DNA of 64,000 nt from Thioclava indica (GTDB taxonomy: Bacteria > Pseudomonadota > Alphaproteobacteria > Rhodobacterales > Rhodobacteraceae), in contig NZ_AUNB01000013.1 in NCBI RefSeq assembly GCF_000714545.1, forward strand, positions 1 to 64,000, given 5' to 3'. How positions within the stretch are numbered: the first letter of the stretch is position 1; each line of letters starts with the position of its first letter. The notes beneath the pieces were generated by a model. The model was not told the origin of the DNA. It saw only the letters and a program-made list of their open reading frames with translations, and did no database searches. Made by a program: the position numbers and the translations under genes. Positions 17,579-26,264 of the stretch are shown here, one piece after another.

Positions 17579-18288
17579 TGACTTTTCAGGCCGACCAGCA
17601 TCTGTTGATCATTGATGATGACGAACGCATCCGCACGCTTCTCAAAGGCTTTTTGCAGCGCCACGGGTTTTTGGTGACGGCGGCGCGGGATGCTGCTCAT
17701 GCGCGGCGGTTGCTGGACGGGCTCGATTTTAACCTGATTGTGATGGATGTGATGATGCCGGGCGAGGACGGGCTTAGCCTGACGCGCGATCTGCGCAAAT
17801 CCATCGCGACGCCGATTTTGCTGCTGACGGCGCGCGGCGACACGCGTGAACGCATCGAGGGGCTTGAGGCGGGGGCGGATGACTATCTCGCCAAGCCGTT
17901 CGAGCCAAAGGAATTGCTGTTGCGCATCAACGCGATTTTGCGCCGCACGCCCGACCTGCCTGAATCCGGGCCGAAATACCTGTCGCTCGGGGCGCTGCGC
18001 TATGATCACGACCGGGGCGAGTTGTGGGATGGCGAGGCGTCGGTGCGTTTGACCGCAACCGAAGTGCAGTTGATGAAAATCTTTTCCGCGCATGCGGGCG
18101 AGGTGATCTCGCGCAGCGCGCTGATCGAGGAACTCGGCCGCGATCGCAGCGCGCATGACGAGGGCGGCGGGGATCGCGCCGTTGACGTTCAAATCACCCG
18201 TTTGCGGCGCAAGATCGAGCGCGACCCGCGCGAGCCGCGCTATCTGCAAACGGTGCGCGGGCTTGGCTATATGCTCAGCCCCGATTGA
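17578..18288 (+). CDS. petR: OmpR-family response regulator PetR
   Basis: 236 aa. An N-terminal receiver domain has the acidic pair DDDE, the phospho-acceptor Asp in LIVMDVMMPGEDG and the Lys in YLAKPFEPKE. A C-terminal winged helix (about 135-232) has the RLTATEVQLMKIFSAHAG and VDVQITRLRRKIERDP motifs of OmpR/PhoB regulators. No histidine kinase gene is adjacent, as in R. capsulatus. Three tandem 10-bp repeats just after the gene look like the direct-repeat sites used by this regulator class. Confidence 0.92.
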   Translation: MTFQADQHLLIIDDDERIRTLLKGFLQRHGFLVTAARDAAHARRLLDGLDFNLIVMDVMMPGEDGLSLTRDLRKSIATPILLLTARGDTRERIEGLEAGADDYLAKPFEPKELLLRINAILRRTPDLPESGPKYLSLGALRYDHDRGELWDGEASVRLTATEVQLMKIFSAHAGEVISRSALIEELGRDRSAHDEGGGDRAVDVQITRLRRKIERDPREPRYLQTVRGLGYMLSPD

Positions 18289-18611
18289 GGCGGGTTGAGA
18301 CGCGCAAAGCCGTGTTCACGAAACCTCACGCAACCTCACGAAATTGATTCGTTTCGGCGTCTCTAAAGATTTGATCTTAGGCTTGTCTTTGTCCAACATG
18401 GTCGAGACGATCATCACTTTTTGCCTGCCCAGACTGAATTGACCCTGCGTGATATGGCACACAGTCGCAATTCGTGCCCCCTGCGGTAGAATGCGTTCTG
18501 GACTGACAATTCCGTGATTGCTATGAGAGCAGGCATGTTCGGGCACACTATACCGTGTGCCCCGGCACGTCACTATCGGCCAAGATCCTCGGCCCCGGAA
18601 GGAGAGACAAC
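18289..18611 (+). promoter_or_regulatory. petABC upstream region (323 bases without a gene)
   Basis: No plausible coding frame. The stretch is A+T richer than its surroundings and ends with the GGAAGGAGAG ribosome site of petA. It contains the tandem repeats at 18315-18344. TTGATC near 18370 and TTGACC near 18440 could be -35 boxes, but I cannot pair either with a good -10 box. Confidence 0.5.
18315..18344 (+). repeat. Three tandem 10-bp repeats, likely response-regulator site
   Basis: TTCACGAAAC, CTCACGCAAC and CTCACGAAAT follow each other without a gap (consensus YTCACGMAAY). OmpR-type regulators bind tandem half-sites with 10-11 base period, so PetR is the obvious candidate. The site starts 27 bases after the petR stop and about 270 bases before petA. 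Confidence 0.5.
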
Positions 18612-19172
18612 GTGTCCCACGCAGATGATACCGCAGGCACCCGGAGGGATTTCCTCTATTACGCGACCGCCGGCACCGGCGCAGTCGTAACCGGCGCCGC
18701 CGTTTGGCCCTTGGTCAATCAGATGAACGCCTCGGCGGACGTCAAGGCAATGTCGTCGATCTATGTCGATATTTCGGGCGTCGAAACCGGCACCCAGCTG
18801 ACCGTCAAATGGCGCGGCAAGCCGGTGTTCATCCGGCGCCGCACCCAGGAAGAGATCGACATGGCGCGCGCCGTGCCGCTGGACGAGCTGGTCGATATTT
18901 CGGCTGAAAACGCCAACAAGCCCGACGCCGAGGCCACCGACGAGAACCGCACGATGGACGAAGCCGGCGAGTGGCTGGTGATGATCGGCGTGTGCACCCA
19001 TCTGGGCTGCGTTCCGATCGGCAATATGTCGGGCGATTTCGGCGGCTGGTTCTGCCCCTGCCACGGCTCGCATTACGACTCGGCCGGACGCATCCGCAAG
19101 GGGCCTGCACCGCGCAACCTCGACATCCCGGTGGCGCAGTTCACCGATGAAACAACAATCCTGCTGGGCTGA
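18612..19172 (+). CDS. petA: Cytochrome bc1 complex Rieske iron-sulfur subunit
   Basis: 186 aa from the GTG at 18612, which follows GGAAGGAGAG. The N terminus has a twin-arginine anchor ([11 protein letters not shown]) and one membrane helix, as in Rhodobacter FbcF. The soluble domain carries the two cluster-binding boxes CTHLGC and CPCHGS, which give two Cys and two His ligands and the stabilising disulfide. It moves electrons from ubiquinol to cytochrome c1. First gene of the bc1 operon. Confidence 0.97.
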   Translation: MSHADDTAGTRRDFLYYATAGTGAVVTGAAVWPLVNQMNASADVKAMSSIYVDISGVETGTQLTVKWRGKPVFIRRRTQEEIDMARAVPLDELVDISAENANKPDAEATDENRTMDEAGEWLVMIGVCTHLGCVPIGNMSGDFGGWFCPCHGSHYDSAGRIRKGPAPRNLDIPVAQFTDETTILLG

Positions 19173-19183
19173 GGAGACCACTT

Positions 19184-20506
19184 ATGTCGGGCATTCCCCA
19201 CGACCATTACGAGCCCAAGACGGGCCTCGCAAAATGGGCGCACTCGCGCCTTCCCATTGTCGGGCTTCTGTATGACACGCTGATGATCCCCACGCCCAGA
19301 AACCTGAACTGGTGGTGGATCTGGGGCATTGTGCTGGCGTTCTGTCTGGTGCTGCAAATCATCACCGGCATCGTGCTGGCGATGCACTACACGCCCCATG
19401 TCGATCTGGCTTTCGCCTCGGTGGAACATATCATGCGTGATGTGAATGGCGGCTATATGCTGCGCTACATTCACGCCAACGGCGCCTCGCTGTTCTTCCT
19501 TGCGGTCTATATCCATATCTTCCGCGGTCTCTATTACGGCTCGTATAAAGCGCCCCGTGAGATCACATGGATCGTCGGTATGATCATCTACCTGTGCATG
19601 ATGGGCACGGCGTTCATGGGCTATGTGCTGCCTTGGGGTCAAATGTCGTTCTGGGGTGCCACGGTGATTACCGGCCTGTTTGGCGCAATCCCCGGTATCG
19701 GGCCAAGCATTCAGGCATGGTTGCTGGGCGGACCGGCGGTGGATAACGCCACGCTGAACCGCTTCTTCTCGTTGCACTACCTGCTGCCCTTCGTGATTGC
19801 AGCACTGGTGATCGTGCATATCTGGGCCTTCCACACCACGGGCAACAACAACCCGACCGGCGTGGATGTGCGCAAGACCTCGAAAGCCGAGGCCGAGAAA
19901 GACACCCTGCCCTTCTGGCCCTATTTCGTTATCAAAGACGTGTTCGCCCTGGCGGTGATCTTGCTGGTTTTCGCAGCGGTTGTAGGCTTTATGCCCAACT
20001 TCCTTGGCCACCCTGACAACTACATCGAGGCGAACCCGCTTTCGACGCCTGCGCATATCGTGCCCGAATGGTATTTCCTGCCCTTCTACGCGATCCTGCG
20101 GGCCTTTACGGCAGATGTCTGGGCGGTGATGCTGGTGAACTGGCTGTCATTCGGGATCGTGGACGCCAAGTTCTTTGGTGTGGTCGCGATGTTTGGCGCG
20201 ATCATCGTGATGGCGCTGGCTCCGTGGCTGGATACCTCCAAGATGCGCTCGGGCAGCTATCGTCCGATGTTCAAATACTGGTTCTGGCTACTGGCCCTCG
20301 ACTTCGTGGTGCTGATGTGGGTGGGCGCGATGCCGACCGAAGGGATCTACCCCTACATCTCGTTGATCGGCGCGACCTACTGGTTCGTGTACTTCCTGGT
20401 CATCCTGCCGCTGCTGGGCCTGATAGAGAAACCCACCACGCCGCCTGCCACGATTGAGGACGATTTCAATCATCACTACGGCATCAATCAAACTCCGGCT
20501 GAGTGA
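19184..20506 (+). CDS. petB: Cytochrome b of the bc1 complex
   Basis: 440 aa with eight membrane helices. It starts [24 protein letters not shown] and contains the quinol-site motif [13 protein letters not shown] (PEWY), the [20 protein letters not shown] stretch, and the paired His of the two b hemes in helices B and D. The C-terminal extension ending NQTPAE is typical of alphaproteobacterial FbcB. It begins 11 bases after petA, with a GAGGAG site. Confidence 0.97.
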   Translation: MSGIPHDHYEPKTGLAKWAHSRLPIVGLLYDTLMIPTPRNLNWWWIWGIVLAFCLVLQIITGIVLAMHYTPHVDLAFASVEHIMRDVNGGYMLRYIHANGASLFFLAVYIHIFRGLYYGSYKAPREITWIVGMIIYLCMMGTAFMGYVLPWGQMSFWGATVITGLFGAIPGIGPSIQAWLLGGPAVDNATLNRFFSLHYLLPFVIAALVIVHIWAFHTTGNNNPTGVDVRKTSKAEAEKDTLPFWPYFVIKDVFALAVILLVFAAVVGFMPNFLGHPDNYIEANPLSTPAHIVPEWYFLPFYAILRAFTADVWAVMLVNWLSFGIVDAKFFGVVAMFGAIIVMALAPWLDTSKMRSGSYRPMFKYWFWLLALDFVVLMWVGAMPTEGIYPYISLIGATYWFVYFLVILPLLGLIEKPTTPPATIEDDFNHHYGINQTPAE

Positions 20507-20526
20507 GTCAGGAAGAGGGACGCAAA

Positions 20527-21330
20527 ATGAAAAACTTTCTGATCTCTGCAATCTCGGCCCTGACGATCGGTGCGGCGGGTCTTGTCGCCGCTCCGGCACT
20601 GGCGTCCGAGGGTGGCCATGTCGAGAATATCGACTTCTCGTTTGAAGGCCCGTTTGGCACCTATGACCAGCAACAGCTTCGTCGCGGATTTCAAGTCTAC
20701 CGCGAGGTTTGCTCATCATGCCACGGGCTGAAATTCGTCGCCTACCGCTCGCTGGCGGATGGTGACGGGCTTGGCATGGACCCCGCTTGGGTGCGCGCCT
20801 ATGCCGCCGAGCATGACGTGATCGACAAGGAAACGGGCGAGGACCGCCCCGCCAAGGAAACCGATCACTTCGCCACCGTGACCGGCGAGGGCATGGGACC
20901 GGACCTGTCGCTGATGGCCAAGGCACGCGCGGGCTTTCACGGCCCCTACGGTCTGGGCATTAACCAGTTCTTCAAAGGCATGGGCGGGCCGGAATATATC
21001 TATTCCATCCTGACCGGCTATGACGGCGAAGAAAAGGAAGAGGCGGGGTCGTATTTCTACGGCAACCACACCTTTGCTGGCGGCTGGATCGCAATGCCTC
21101 CTCCGCTATCGGACGAGCTGATCGAATATGAAGACGGCACGCCCGCAACGGTGCATCAAATGGCCGAAGACGTATCCGCCTATCTGATGTGGACGGCAGA
21201 ACCCAAGCTGCAACCGCGCAAGCGCTGGGGCTTTGTCGCCGTGCTATTGCTGGTGGTGCTCAGCTCGCTGCTGTACCTCACCAACAAAAAGTTGTGGGCG
21301 CCGCATAAGGGCAAGCATGTCAATCTGTAA
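20527..21330 (+). CDS. petC: Cytochrome c1 of the bc1 complex
   Basis: 267 aa from the ATG at 20527, which follows AGGAAGAGGG. A signal peptide ends APALA; the heme c motif [10 protein letters not shown] follows, and the axial Met lies in the later part near [12 protein letters not shown] single C-terminal membrane anchor ([16 protein letters not shown]) and a basic tail end the protein. Last gene of the operon, followed by a strong terminator. Confidence 0.96.
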   Translation: MKNFLISAISALTIGAAGLVAAPALASEGGHVENIDFSFEGPFGTYDQQQLRRGFQVYREVCSSCHGLKFVAYRSLADGDGLGMDPAWVRAYAAEHDVIDKETGEDRPAKETDHFATVTGEGMGPDLSLMAKARAGFHGPYGLGINQFFKGMGGPEYIYSILTGYDGEEKEEAGSYFYGNHTFAGGWIAMPPPLSDELIEYEDGTPATVHQMAEDVSAYLMWTAEPKLQPRKRWGFVAVLLLVVLSSLLYLTNKKLWAPHKGKHVNL

Positions 21331-21351
21331 TCGCCGCTAAAGCAAAACCAA

Positions 21352-21382
21352 GACGCCCCCTCCGCCGCGAGGGGGCGTTTTT
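21352..21382 (+). terminator. Rho-independent terminator of the petABC operon
   Basis: ACGCCCCCTC and GAGGGGGCGT form a GC-rich stem with a short loop, followed by TTTTT. It lies 22 bases after the petC stop. Confidence 0.9.
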
Positions 21383-21467
21383 CGTTTGACGCGCTTGCGC
21401 GTCCGCGCAACGGTTGCATGATCGCTGGGCCGACCTATCTCGCACTACAAACTACAAGGAAACTTCG

Positions 21468-22250
21468 ATGTCCGATCTGCCCGAATTCGTCCATGCCGCC
21501 CCCTCTCAGCGCGCGCCGCGACTGTGCGTTCTGATCGACGCTGATAACGTGCCCGCCTCTTATGCCGGTGTGATCTTTGAAGAGATCGCATCTTTGGGTG
21601 AGGCGTCAGTGCGCCGGATCTATGGCGACTGGTCGGCGCAGCGGCTGGCCGGTTGGGCGAAACGCGTGGCGGAATTGGGTCTGGTCGCCGATCAGCAGTT
21701 TTCCAACACCAAGGGCAAGAATGCCTCTGACATCGGGCTGGTGATCGCGGCGATGGATTTCCTGCATTCCAATCTGTTTGACGGGTTTGTTCTCGTGTCC
21801 TCTGACAGCGATTTCACCCGGCTTGCGGCGCGTATCCGCGAACAGGGCCTGGATGTGTACGGCATCGGCGAGCAGAAAACCCCCGAGGCATTTCGCAAAG
21901 CCTGCAAGCGGTTCATCTACGTCGAAAACCTTGGCGCGGCCGACACAAATGCGCCCGGCAAGCCCTCTGAAAAAGGCGTCCAGAAAGACCCGTCCCCGCA
22001 AACGACAAGCGGTGGCAAGCAATCCCCCACAGCGGCAATCCCGATCATCTCGAACGCGATGAAAGCGATCGGGCTAGAGGAGGAATGGTATTCGCTGGGC
22101 CAGCTTGGCCAGTTCATCACCCAAGCCAATCCCGATTTCGACACCCGCACCTATGGCAGCGCCAAGCTGTCGGATCTGCTGTTGAAAACCGGGCGCTTCC
22201 AGTTGCAACGCGGTGAGGGAAATCAGTGGATGGTGCGCGATCTCGCCTGA
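21468..22250 (+). CDS. NYN-domain (PIN-like) RNase with C-terminal LOTUS/OST-HTH domain
   Basis: 260 aa from the ATG at 21468 with CAAGGAAA upstream. Residues ~18-150 form a NYN/DUF88 domain with the acidic metal-binding residues in VLIDADNVP, SDIGLVIAAMDFL and LVSSDSDF. A flexible linker of ~40 residues leads to an OST-HTH/LOTUS domain (about 185-258: NAMKAIGLEEEWYSLGQLGQFI, then KLSDLLLKTGRFQLQ). The pairing of a PIN-like nuclease with LOTUS, an RNA-binding fold, is known in bacteria (LabA-like/MARF1-like) and points to RNA processing; the target is unknown. Confidence 0.88.
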   Translation: MSDLPEFVHAAPSQRAPRLCVLIDADNVPASYAGVIFEEIASLGEASVRRIYGDWSAQRLAGWAKRVAELGLVADQQFSNTKGKNASDIGLVIAAMDFLHSNLFDGFVLVSSDSDFTRLAARIREQGLDVYGIGEQKTPEAFRKACKRFIYVENLGAADTNAPGKPSEKGVQKDPSPQTTSGGKQSPTAAIPIISNAMKAIGLEEEWYSLGQLGQFITQANPDFDTRTYGSAKLSDLLLKTGRFQLQRGEGNQWMVRDLA

Positions 22251-22257
22251 GGCCAGA

Positions 22258-22881
22258 TCAGCGCGCCTTCGTTCCATAACGCGCCATGAACATCGCCACC
22301 GCGCCGCGGATCACGCGCTCTTTGTCAGTAACGGCCGGGCGGCCTTCGACGCCAAAGACCAGCTTGGCATGCAGATCCGCCTTGCACAGCTCGGCAAACA
22401 GATGCGCGGCGAGATCAAGATCGTCGATGGCCAACTCGCCCCGCGCAACCGCCTTTTGAAAATACTCCAGCAAAGTACGATGCACCAACGCAGGGCCAGA
22501 GGCATAAAAGGCGCGGCCCAATTCGGGAAAGCGTTCGCCCTCGGCCACGCAAAGCCGATAAATCCCCTGCCCCAGATCCGAGACCATGAAGTCCATGATC
22601 TGGCGCGCGGCAATGCTCAGGACGATTTCCGGCGGTTGGTCGAAATTAATCTCGGCCAGCGCCTGATCGGCTTGGCGCTGACATTCAGTCTTGGCGACTT
22701 CTAGAAACATCAGCCGCTTGTCGGGGAAATAGCTGTAAAGCGTGGCTTTCGACACGCCCGCTTCCTTGGCGATATCATCGACCGAGGCGCCATCATAGCC
22801 GTCACGCAAGAACACCTCACGCGCGCCTTCCAGCACCTGATCGAACTTGCGACCGCGATTGATTTGCCCTGTAGCCGACAT
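22258..22881 (-). CDS. TetR-family transcriptional regulator
   Basis: 207 aa from the second of two adjacent ATGs (22881; the other is at 22884), with GGAGG just upstream. The N-terminal helix-turn-helix reads FLRDGYDGASVDDIAKEAGVSKATLYSYFPDKRLMFLEV. The C-terminal half resembles the AcrR/TetR_C group with LYRLCVAEGERFPELGRAFYASG, seen in regulators of efflux or fatty-acid genes. The regulated genes are not obvious here: the neighbours are the NYN gene (convergent, 7 bases away) and a GST remnant. Confidence 0.9.
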   Translation of the reverse strand: MSATGQINRGRKFDQVLEGAREVFLRDGYDGASVDDIAKEAGVSKATLYSYFPDKRLMFLEVAKTECQRQADQALAEINFDQPPEIVLSIAARQIMDFMVSDLGQGIYRLCVAEGERFPELGRAFYASGPALVHRTLLEYFQKAVARGELAIDDLDLAAHLFAELCKADLHAKLVFGVEGRPAVTDKERVIRGAVAMFMARYGTKAR

Positions 22882-23014
22882 CATGCCTCCGCACCCGGAC
22901 GGGGTGTCCGGGCGGCAAGAATAAACCGCCCGGTTCAGTCGGGGCAAGGGCGCGAAACGTCACGTCATGTCAGCCATCAGGGCGCTATCATAGGCCTCTG
23001 TCTGCCCAGGACTT

Positions 23015-23287
23015 TCACGCGCAACGCTCAAGCCACGCGTTGGTCACGCCATCGTCGGGCGTAAAATCGGGAAACCAGAGATAGGGCGAGGCCACCAGCA
23101 TATCGGCCGCCGGGTAGCGATCGCCCAGCAGGTCGTCGCTGCGATCAAGTGCGCGGCGCAACTCGGCCGTGACCGCTGCGCGGCTGGCCGAGGAAACAGG
23201 GGTGTCCGAGCGCCCCGCCGCGTGCCGATGCTGCGCGACTATACGGCGGCGATACGCAAACGCGCCCACCCGAGGGCGGACGCGCAA
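23015..23287 (-). pseudogene. Remnant of a glutathione S-transferase C-terminal domain
   Basis: Only the C-terminal piece is recognisable: ELRRALDRSDDLLGDRYPAADMLVASPYLWFPDFTPDD followed by NAWLERCA and a stop. In intact GSTs the LLGD and YPAADM-like parts are separated by several residues (a pattern such as LL-GD-RP-x-LAGD-x-FTAADM), so there is also an internal deletion. The upstream half of the frame (Arg-rich, no thioredoxin-like domain) does not look coding. The remnant lies between tetR and phoH, where ybeY would normally be expected after phoH. Confidence 0.5.
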
Positions 23288-23308
23288 GGAAAATTGCTGG
23301 GCTGAAGA

Positions 23309-24316
23309 TTACAGCTCGGCGCTTTCATAGGCCTCGATGATCTTGGCAACCATCGGGTGGCGCACCACGTCCTTCGAGGTGAAATAGTTGAACGAGACGC
23401 CCTCGACACCGTCCAGAATGCGTTCCGCATCGGCTAAGCCTGAGGGCATACCACGCGGCAGATCAACCTGAGAGCGATCCCCCGTGATCACCATGCGCGA
23501 GCCCTGCCCCAGACGCGTCAGAAACATCTTCATCTGCATCGTGGTCGCGTTCTGCGCCTCGTCCAGCACCACGAACGCGTTAGACAAGGTCCGCCCGCGC
23601 ATGAAGGCCAGAGGCGCGATCTCGATGCGCTTTTCCTCGGTCAGCTTGGCAAGCTGCTTGGCAGGCAAAAAGTCATTCAGCGCGTCATAAAGCGGCTGCA
23701 TGTAGGGATCGACCTTGTCCTTCATGTCGCCGGGCAAAAAGCCCAGACGCTCGCCCGCCTCGACAGCCGGACGCGACAGGATAATCTTGTCGACATGCCC
23801 GCCGATCAGCATGGTCACGCCCACGGCCACGGCAAGATAGGTCTTGCCGGTGCCCGCAGGCCCGATGCCAAAGGCTAGCTCGTTTTCAAACAGGTGCTGC
23901 ACATAGGCTTTCTGCGCCTCGGTGCGCGGCTCGACCTGTTTCTTACGGGTGCGGATTTCATATTTGCCGGCGGCGAACATCTCTAGCTGTTCATCCATCG
24001 ACGTGCCAGCGCCGCCCAGATCGGCCAGACGCAAAGCCGCGTCCACCTCTTCGGCGTCAATCGGTTTGCCCTGCTCGAGTCGCTGATACAGCTGGTGCAG
24101 CACGGCGGCGGCCTGAAGCTGCGCTTCGGTACTGCCAACGACGGCAAGTTGATTGCCGCGTCGCAGAACATGGACCTGCAATTTATGCTCTATTTGGGCG
24201 AGATTGCGGTCAAATTCACCGCATAAATCGATCAATAGCCGATTGTCGGGGAACTCAAGAAGCGTTTCATGAACGTCCTGAGAGCGAGGCGGGGGTGTGA
24301 TCGCACTAAAGCCCAA
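23309..24316 (-). CDS. PhoH-like ATPase
   Basis: 335 aa from a TTG at 24316, chosen because AGGGAG lies 9 bases upstream (24326-24331 on the complement) and the family starts with a short MGxxxLT-like leader before the conserved LEFPDNRLLIDLCGEFDRNL. An ATG at 24424 would give 371 aa with an odd extension. A KH-like N-terminal part precedes the P-loop ATPase with GPAGTGKTYLA (Walker A), the VLDEAQNATTMQMKMFLTRLG box and GSRMVITGD. YbeZ-type PhoH proteins act with YbeY in RNA metabolism. Confidence 0.93.
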   Translation of the reverse strand: MGFSAITPPPRSQDVHETLLEFPDNRLLIDLCGEFDRNLAQIEHKLQVHVLRRGNQLAVVGSTEAQLQAAAVLHQLYQRLEQGKPIDAEEVDAALRLADLGGAGTSMDEQLEMFAAGKYEIRTRKKQVEPRTEAQKAYVQHLFENELAFGIGPAGTGKTYLAVAVGVTMLIGGHVDKIILSRPAVEAGERLGFLPGDMKDKVDPYMQPLYDALNDFLPAKQLAKLTEEKRIEIAPLAFMRGRTLSNAFVVLDEAQNATTMQMKMFLTRLGQGSRMVITGDRSQVDLPRGMPSGLADAERILDGVEGVSFNYFTSKDVVRHPMVAKIIEAYESAEL

Positions 24317-24432
24317 AAAGAGTGTCTCCCTAAGCTGGGTATGTAGATATATGGTGCCTGCCTTAGGGGATTCACGCAAGCACTGGTTTTGCGAAGCGCC
24401 CTGCGGTCGGCGAGATTTCATCAAACGGTAAC

Positions 24433-24462
24433 GAAAAAACCCGCGCGGGGTTCCGCGCGGGT
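24433..24462 (-). terminator. Rho-independent terminator after the small lipoprotein gene
   Basis: On the minus strand a perfect 10-bp stem (ACCCGCGCGG/CCGCGCGGGT, 4-base loop) is followed by TTTTTT. It separates the OmpA/lipoprotein pair from phoH. Confidence 0.9.
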
Positions 24463-24496
24463 CGTTTGCCTAAATTTTAGGCAAAATCTATCTCGA

Positions 24497-24814
24497 TTAG
24501 AGAGAGTCGCCAATCGGTGAGCCCGATTTGAACGGGCCAACCGCGGTATTGCGCGGACCAGCCCCCGAACAAATCGGCTTGCCGTAATCGTCCACCCGCG
24601 CGGTCAGATAGCCCTCGACGCCATCGTCGATGATCCAGTGATCGCAGCCTTCCGGGTCGATCCAGACACCCGCCTTGAGTTGGCTCAGATGCTTGGCGTC
24701 GATGCCACCATCAATGGATTTGTCGGGGCCGATCTGGCGAAACCCTTCGCCGCCCTCACATGCTGCCAACGACACAGCGGCCGCACCGATCAAAAGAAAT
24801 CTCGTCACACCCAT
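24497..24814 (-). CDS. Small lipoprotein with the WIDPxGC motif
   Basis: 105 aa from the ATG at 24814; an ATG at 24829 would add five residues and begin inside the preceding gene. Lipoprotein signal with lipobox SLAAC (Cys19). Residues ~49-82 carry VWIDPEGCDHWIIDDG-VEGYL and KPIC, a two-Cys domain also present in the OmpA-like protein encoded directly upstream (12 bases between genes). The shared domain suggests gene duplication and a joint role in the envelope. No known function. Confidence 0.8.
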   Translation of the reverse strand: MGVTRFLLIGAAAVSLAACEGGEGFRQIGPDKSIDGGIDAKHLSQLKAGVWIDPEGCDHWIIDDGVEGYLTARVDDYGKPICSGAGPRNTAVGPFKSGSPIGDSL

Positions 24815-24825
24815 GTCCCTGCCCC

Positions 24826-25386
24826 TCACTTCACGCAGATGATTTCGACGCGACGGTTTTCCGCCATGCCCGCTGCTGTTTTGTTGGTCGCACGCGGCAT
24901 GCGCTCGCCATACCAGTTGACTGCCAGCACCGGCGCGCCAACCGATTGCGCGACTTTCGCCACGGCTTGGGCGCGACGCTTGGACAGGCGCATGTTGTAT
25001 TCATCCGAGGCGCGGCTATCGGTGTGCCCGGTGATGATGAACTTGCGCGCCTTCGCGGTGCGGAAGAAGTTTTGCAGATATTGGCGACCCGAAGTCGTGA
25101 TCTGCGACCGGTCGGTCGAGAAAAGCTGATCGGTGGGCACGATGCCACAGACATTGCGGTGACAGACCGGACGCCCGTCGCGGGTTTTGCGCGCGTCCAT
25201 GTAGCCCTCGGCGCCATCATCCATGACCCAATGCTCGCAGCCATCGGGATCGATCCAGATCGTGGGGATGTAGGGCTCGGCTGTCGTGGTGGATTGCGCC
25301 ATCACCGGAGTGGGTGCCGTCGCTATCGCAATCAATGCAGCTGCCAGCATACTGGCGGCAGGTTTGAATATTGAGGTGAGGGTCAT
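24826..25386 (-). CDS. OmpA-family protein with N-terminal WIDPxGC domain
   Basis: 186 aa from the ATG at 25386. A signal peptide ends at TPVMA. Residues ~42-76 hold TIWIDPDGCEHWVMDDG-AEGYM and RPVC, the domain shared with the next gene. Residues ~85-185 form an OmpA/MotB peptidoglycan-binding domain: FIITGHTDSRASDEYNMRLSKRRAQAV and ENRRVEII. So the protein is periplasmic or outer-membrane bound and holds on to the cell wall. It lacks a beta-barrel. It forms a two-gene unit with the lipoprotein. Confidence 0.88.
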   Translation of the reverse strand: MTLTSIFKPAASMLAAALIAIATAPTPVMAQSTTTAEPYIPTIWIDPDGCEHWVMDDGAEGYMDARKTRDGRPVCHRNVCGIVPTDQLFSTDRSQITTSGRQYLQNFFRTAKARKFIITGHTDSRASDEYNMRLSKRRAQAVAKVAQSVGAPVLAVNWYGERMPRATNKTAAGMAENRRVEIICVK

Positions 25387-25877
25387 ATCCACCAGCTTCC
25401 TTCCCGTCTGAGGCAGGCTGCGCACCGCAACCTGCTAACAATCAATTTCGTTTTTTGCACTGTAGCGGAAAATTGATTTGAGGAAACGGAAATATGGGTA
25501 TCAGCCCCCGATTCACGCTACATATTGTGGCCAAATCGACAACAAAAGCCCTCACGCAGCATCAAGTCGCTTAAGATAAAAACGCCACCGTCAAACTTTC
25601 ACCGCAATTTGACGGCAAGTTGACACGGCAAGCAAAGCCCCGTTCTGGGCCAGCGCGCTGGAATATCAGTCCGGATCGCGCGTTTATCGCTGGAATTGTC
25701 GATGGCAGGGAAACCAAGCCGCCGATTCCTTATGATTGTTCGCGATTCCCCTTTAAACATAGAGAATCCTTCTCGAATTTCACGAATCAGGCGTATAGAT
25801 CTTGCTTATGTCATGGCGGCTTTCTGCTCATTGCCCCGGACAAAGCCTTTTGCTGCCGATCAGGAGACGAAAATCTG
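25387..25877. other. 491-base spacer without a gene
   Basis: A+T-rich region between the divergent OmpA-like gene and the secreted 120-aa gene. Reading frames here have poor composition and no ribosome sites. It contains an inverted repeat at 25440-25478 (own entry) and the CAGGAGACG ribosome site of the next gene at its right end. Confidence 0.5.
25440..25478. promoter_or_regulatory. Inverted repeat upstream of the OmpA-like gene
   Basis: AATCAATTT (25440-25448) and AAATTGATT (25470-25478) are perfect inverted 9-mers with 21 bases between them, 54-92 bases before the OmpA-like start codon. The arms may be an operator. Confidence 0.35.
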
Positions 25878-26240
25878 ATGAAACCCATTGCTATCGCTAT
25901 CATTCTTGCAGGCACCCTTGGTGCAGGGGCCGCCTCTGCGGGTTCGGCCTGCTATACCGGGCCGAGCGGGCGCATCCATACCGCTCACAAGACCGGCTGC
26001 GGACCCGTGATCAAGCAGAAGATCCATATCGACTGCTATCGTGGCCCTTGGCGCGAAACGATCTGGGATCACCCGCAGGGCAGCTTTATCGATGACCTTG
26101 TGAAATACGGCTATGACTACGGCGATGCCAACGGGCTAGCGACCGAGATCTGCAAAAAAGAAGATCTCGTGGGCGATCCCGCCGGCCTGCGCGCCGAGTT
26201 GCTGCGCGCAATCGCTGCCGATCCGCCCGGCCCGAACTAA
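25878..26240 (+). CDS. Secreted hypothetical protein (120 aa)
   Basis: 120 aa from the ATG at 25878, with CAGGAGACG upstream. A Sec signal peptide ends ASA. The mature part has four Cys (CYTG, GCGP, IDCY, EICK), which may form two disulfides, and an aromatic middle (RGPWRETIWDHPQGSF). I do not recognise a family. It converges with miaB with a gap of 24 bases. Confidence 0.75.
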   Translation: MKPIAIAIILAGTLGAGAASAGSACYTGPSGRIHTAHKTGCGPVIKQKIHIDCYRGPWRETIWDHPQGSFIDDLVKYGYDYGDANGLATEICKKEDLVGDPAGLRAELLRAIAADPPGPN

Positions 26241-26264
26241 GACAATACCCTTGGCGGGGCGGGC

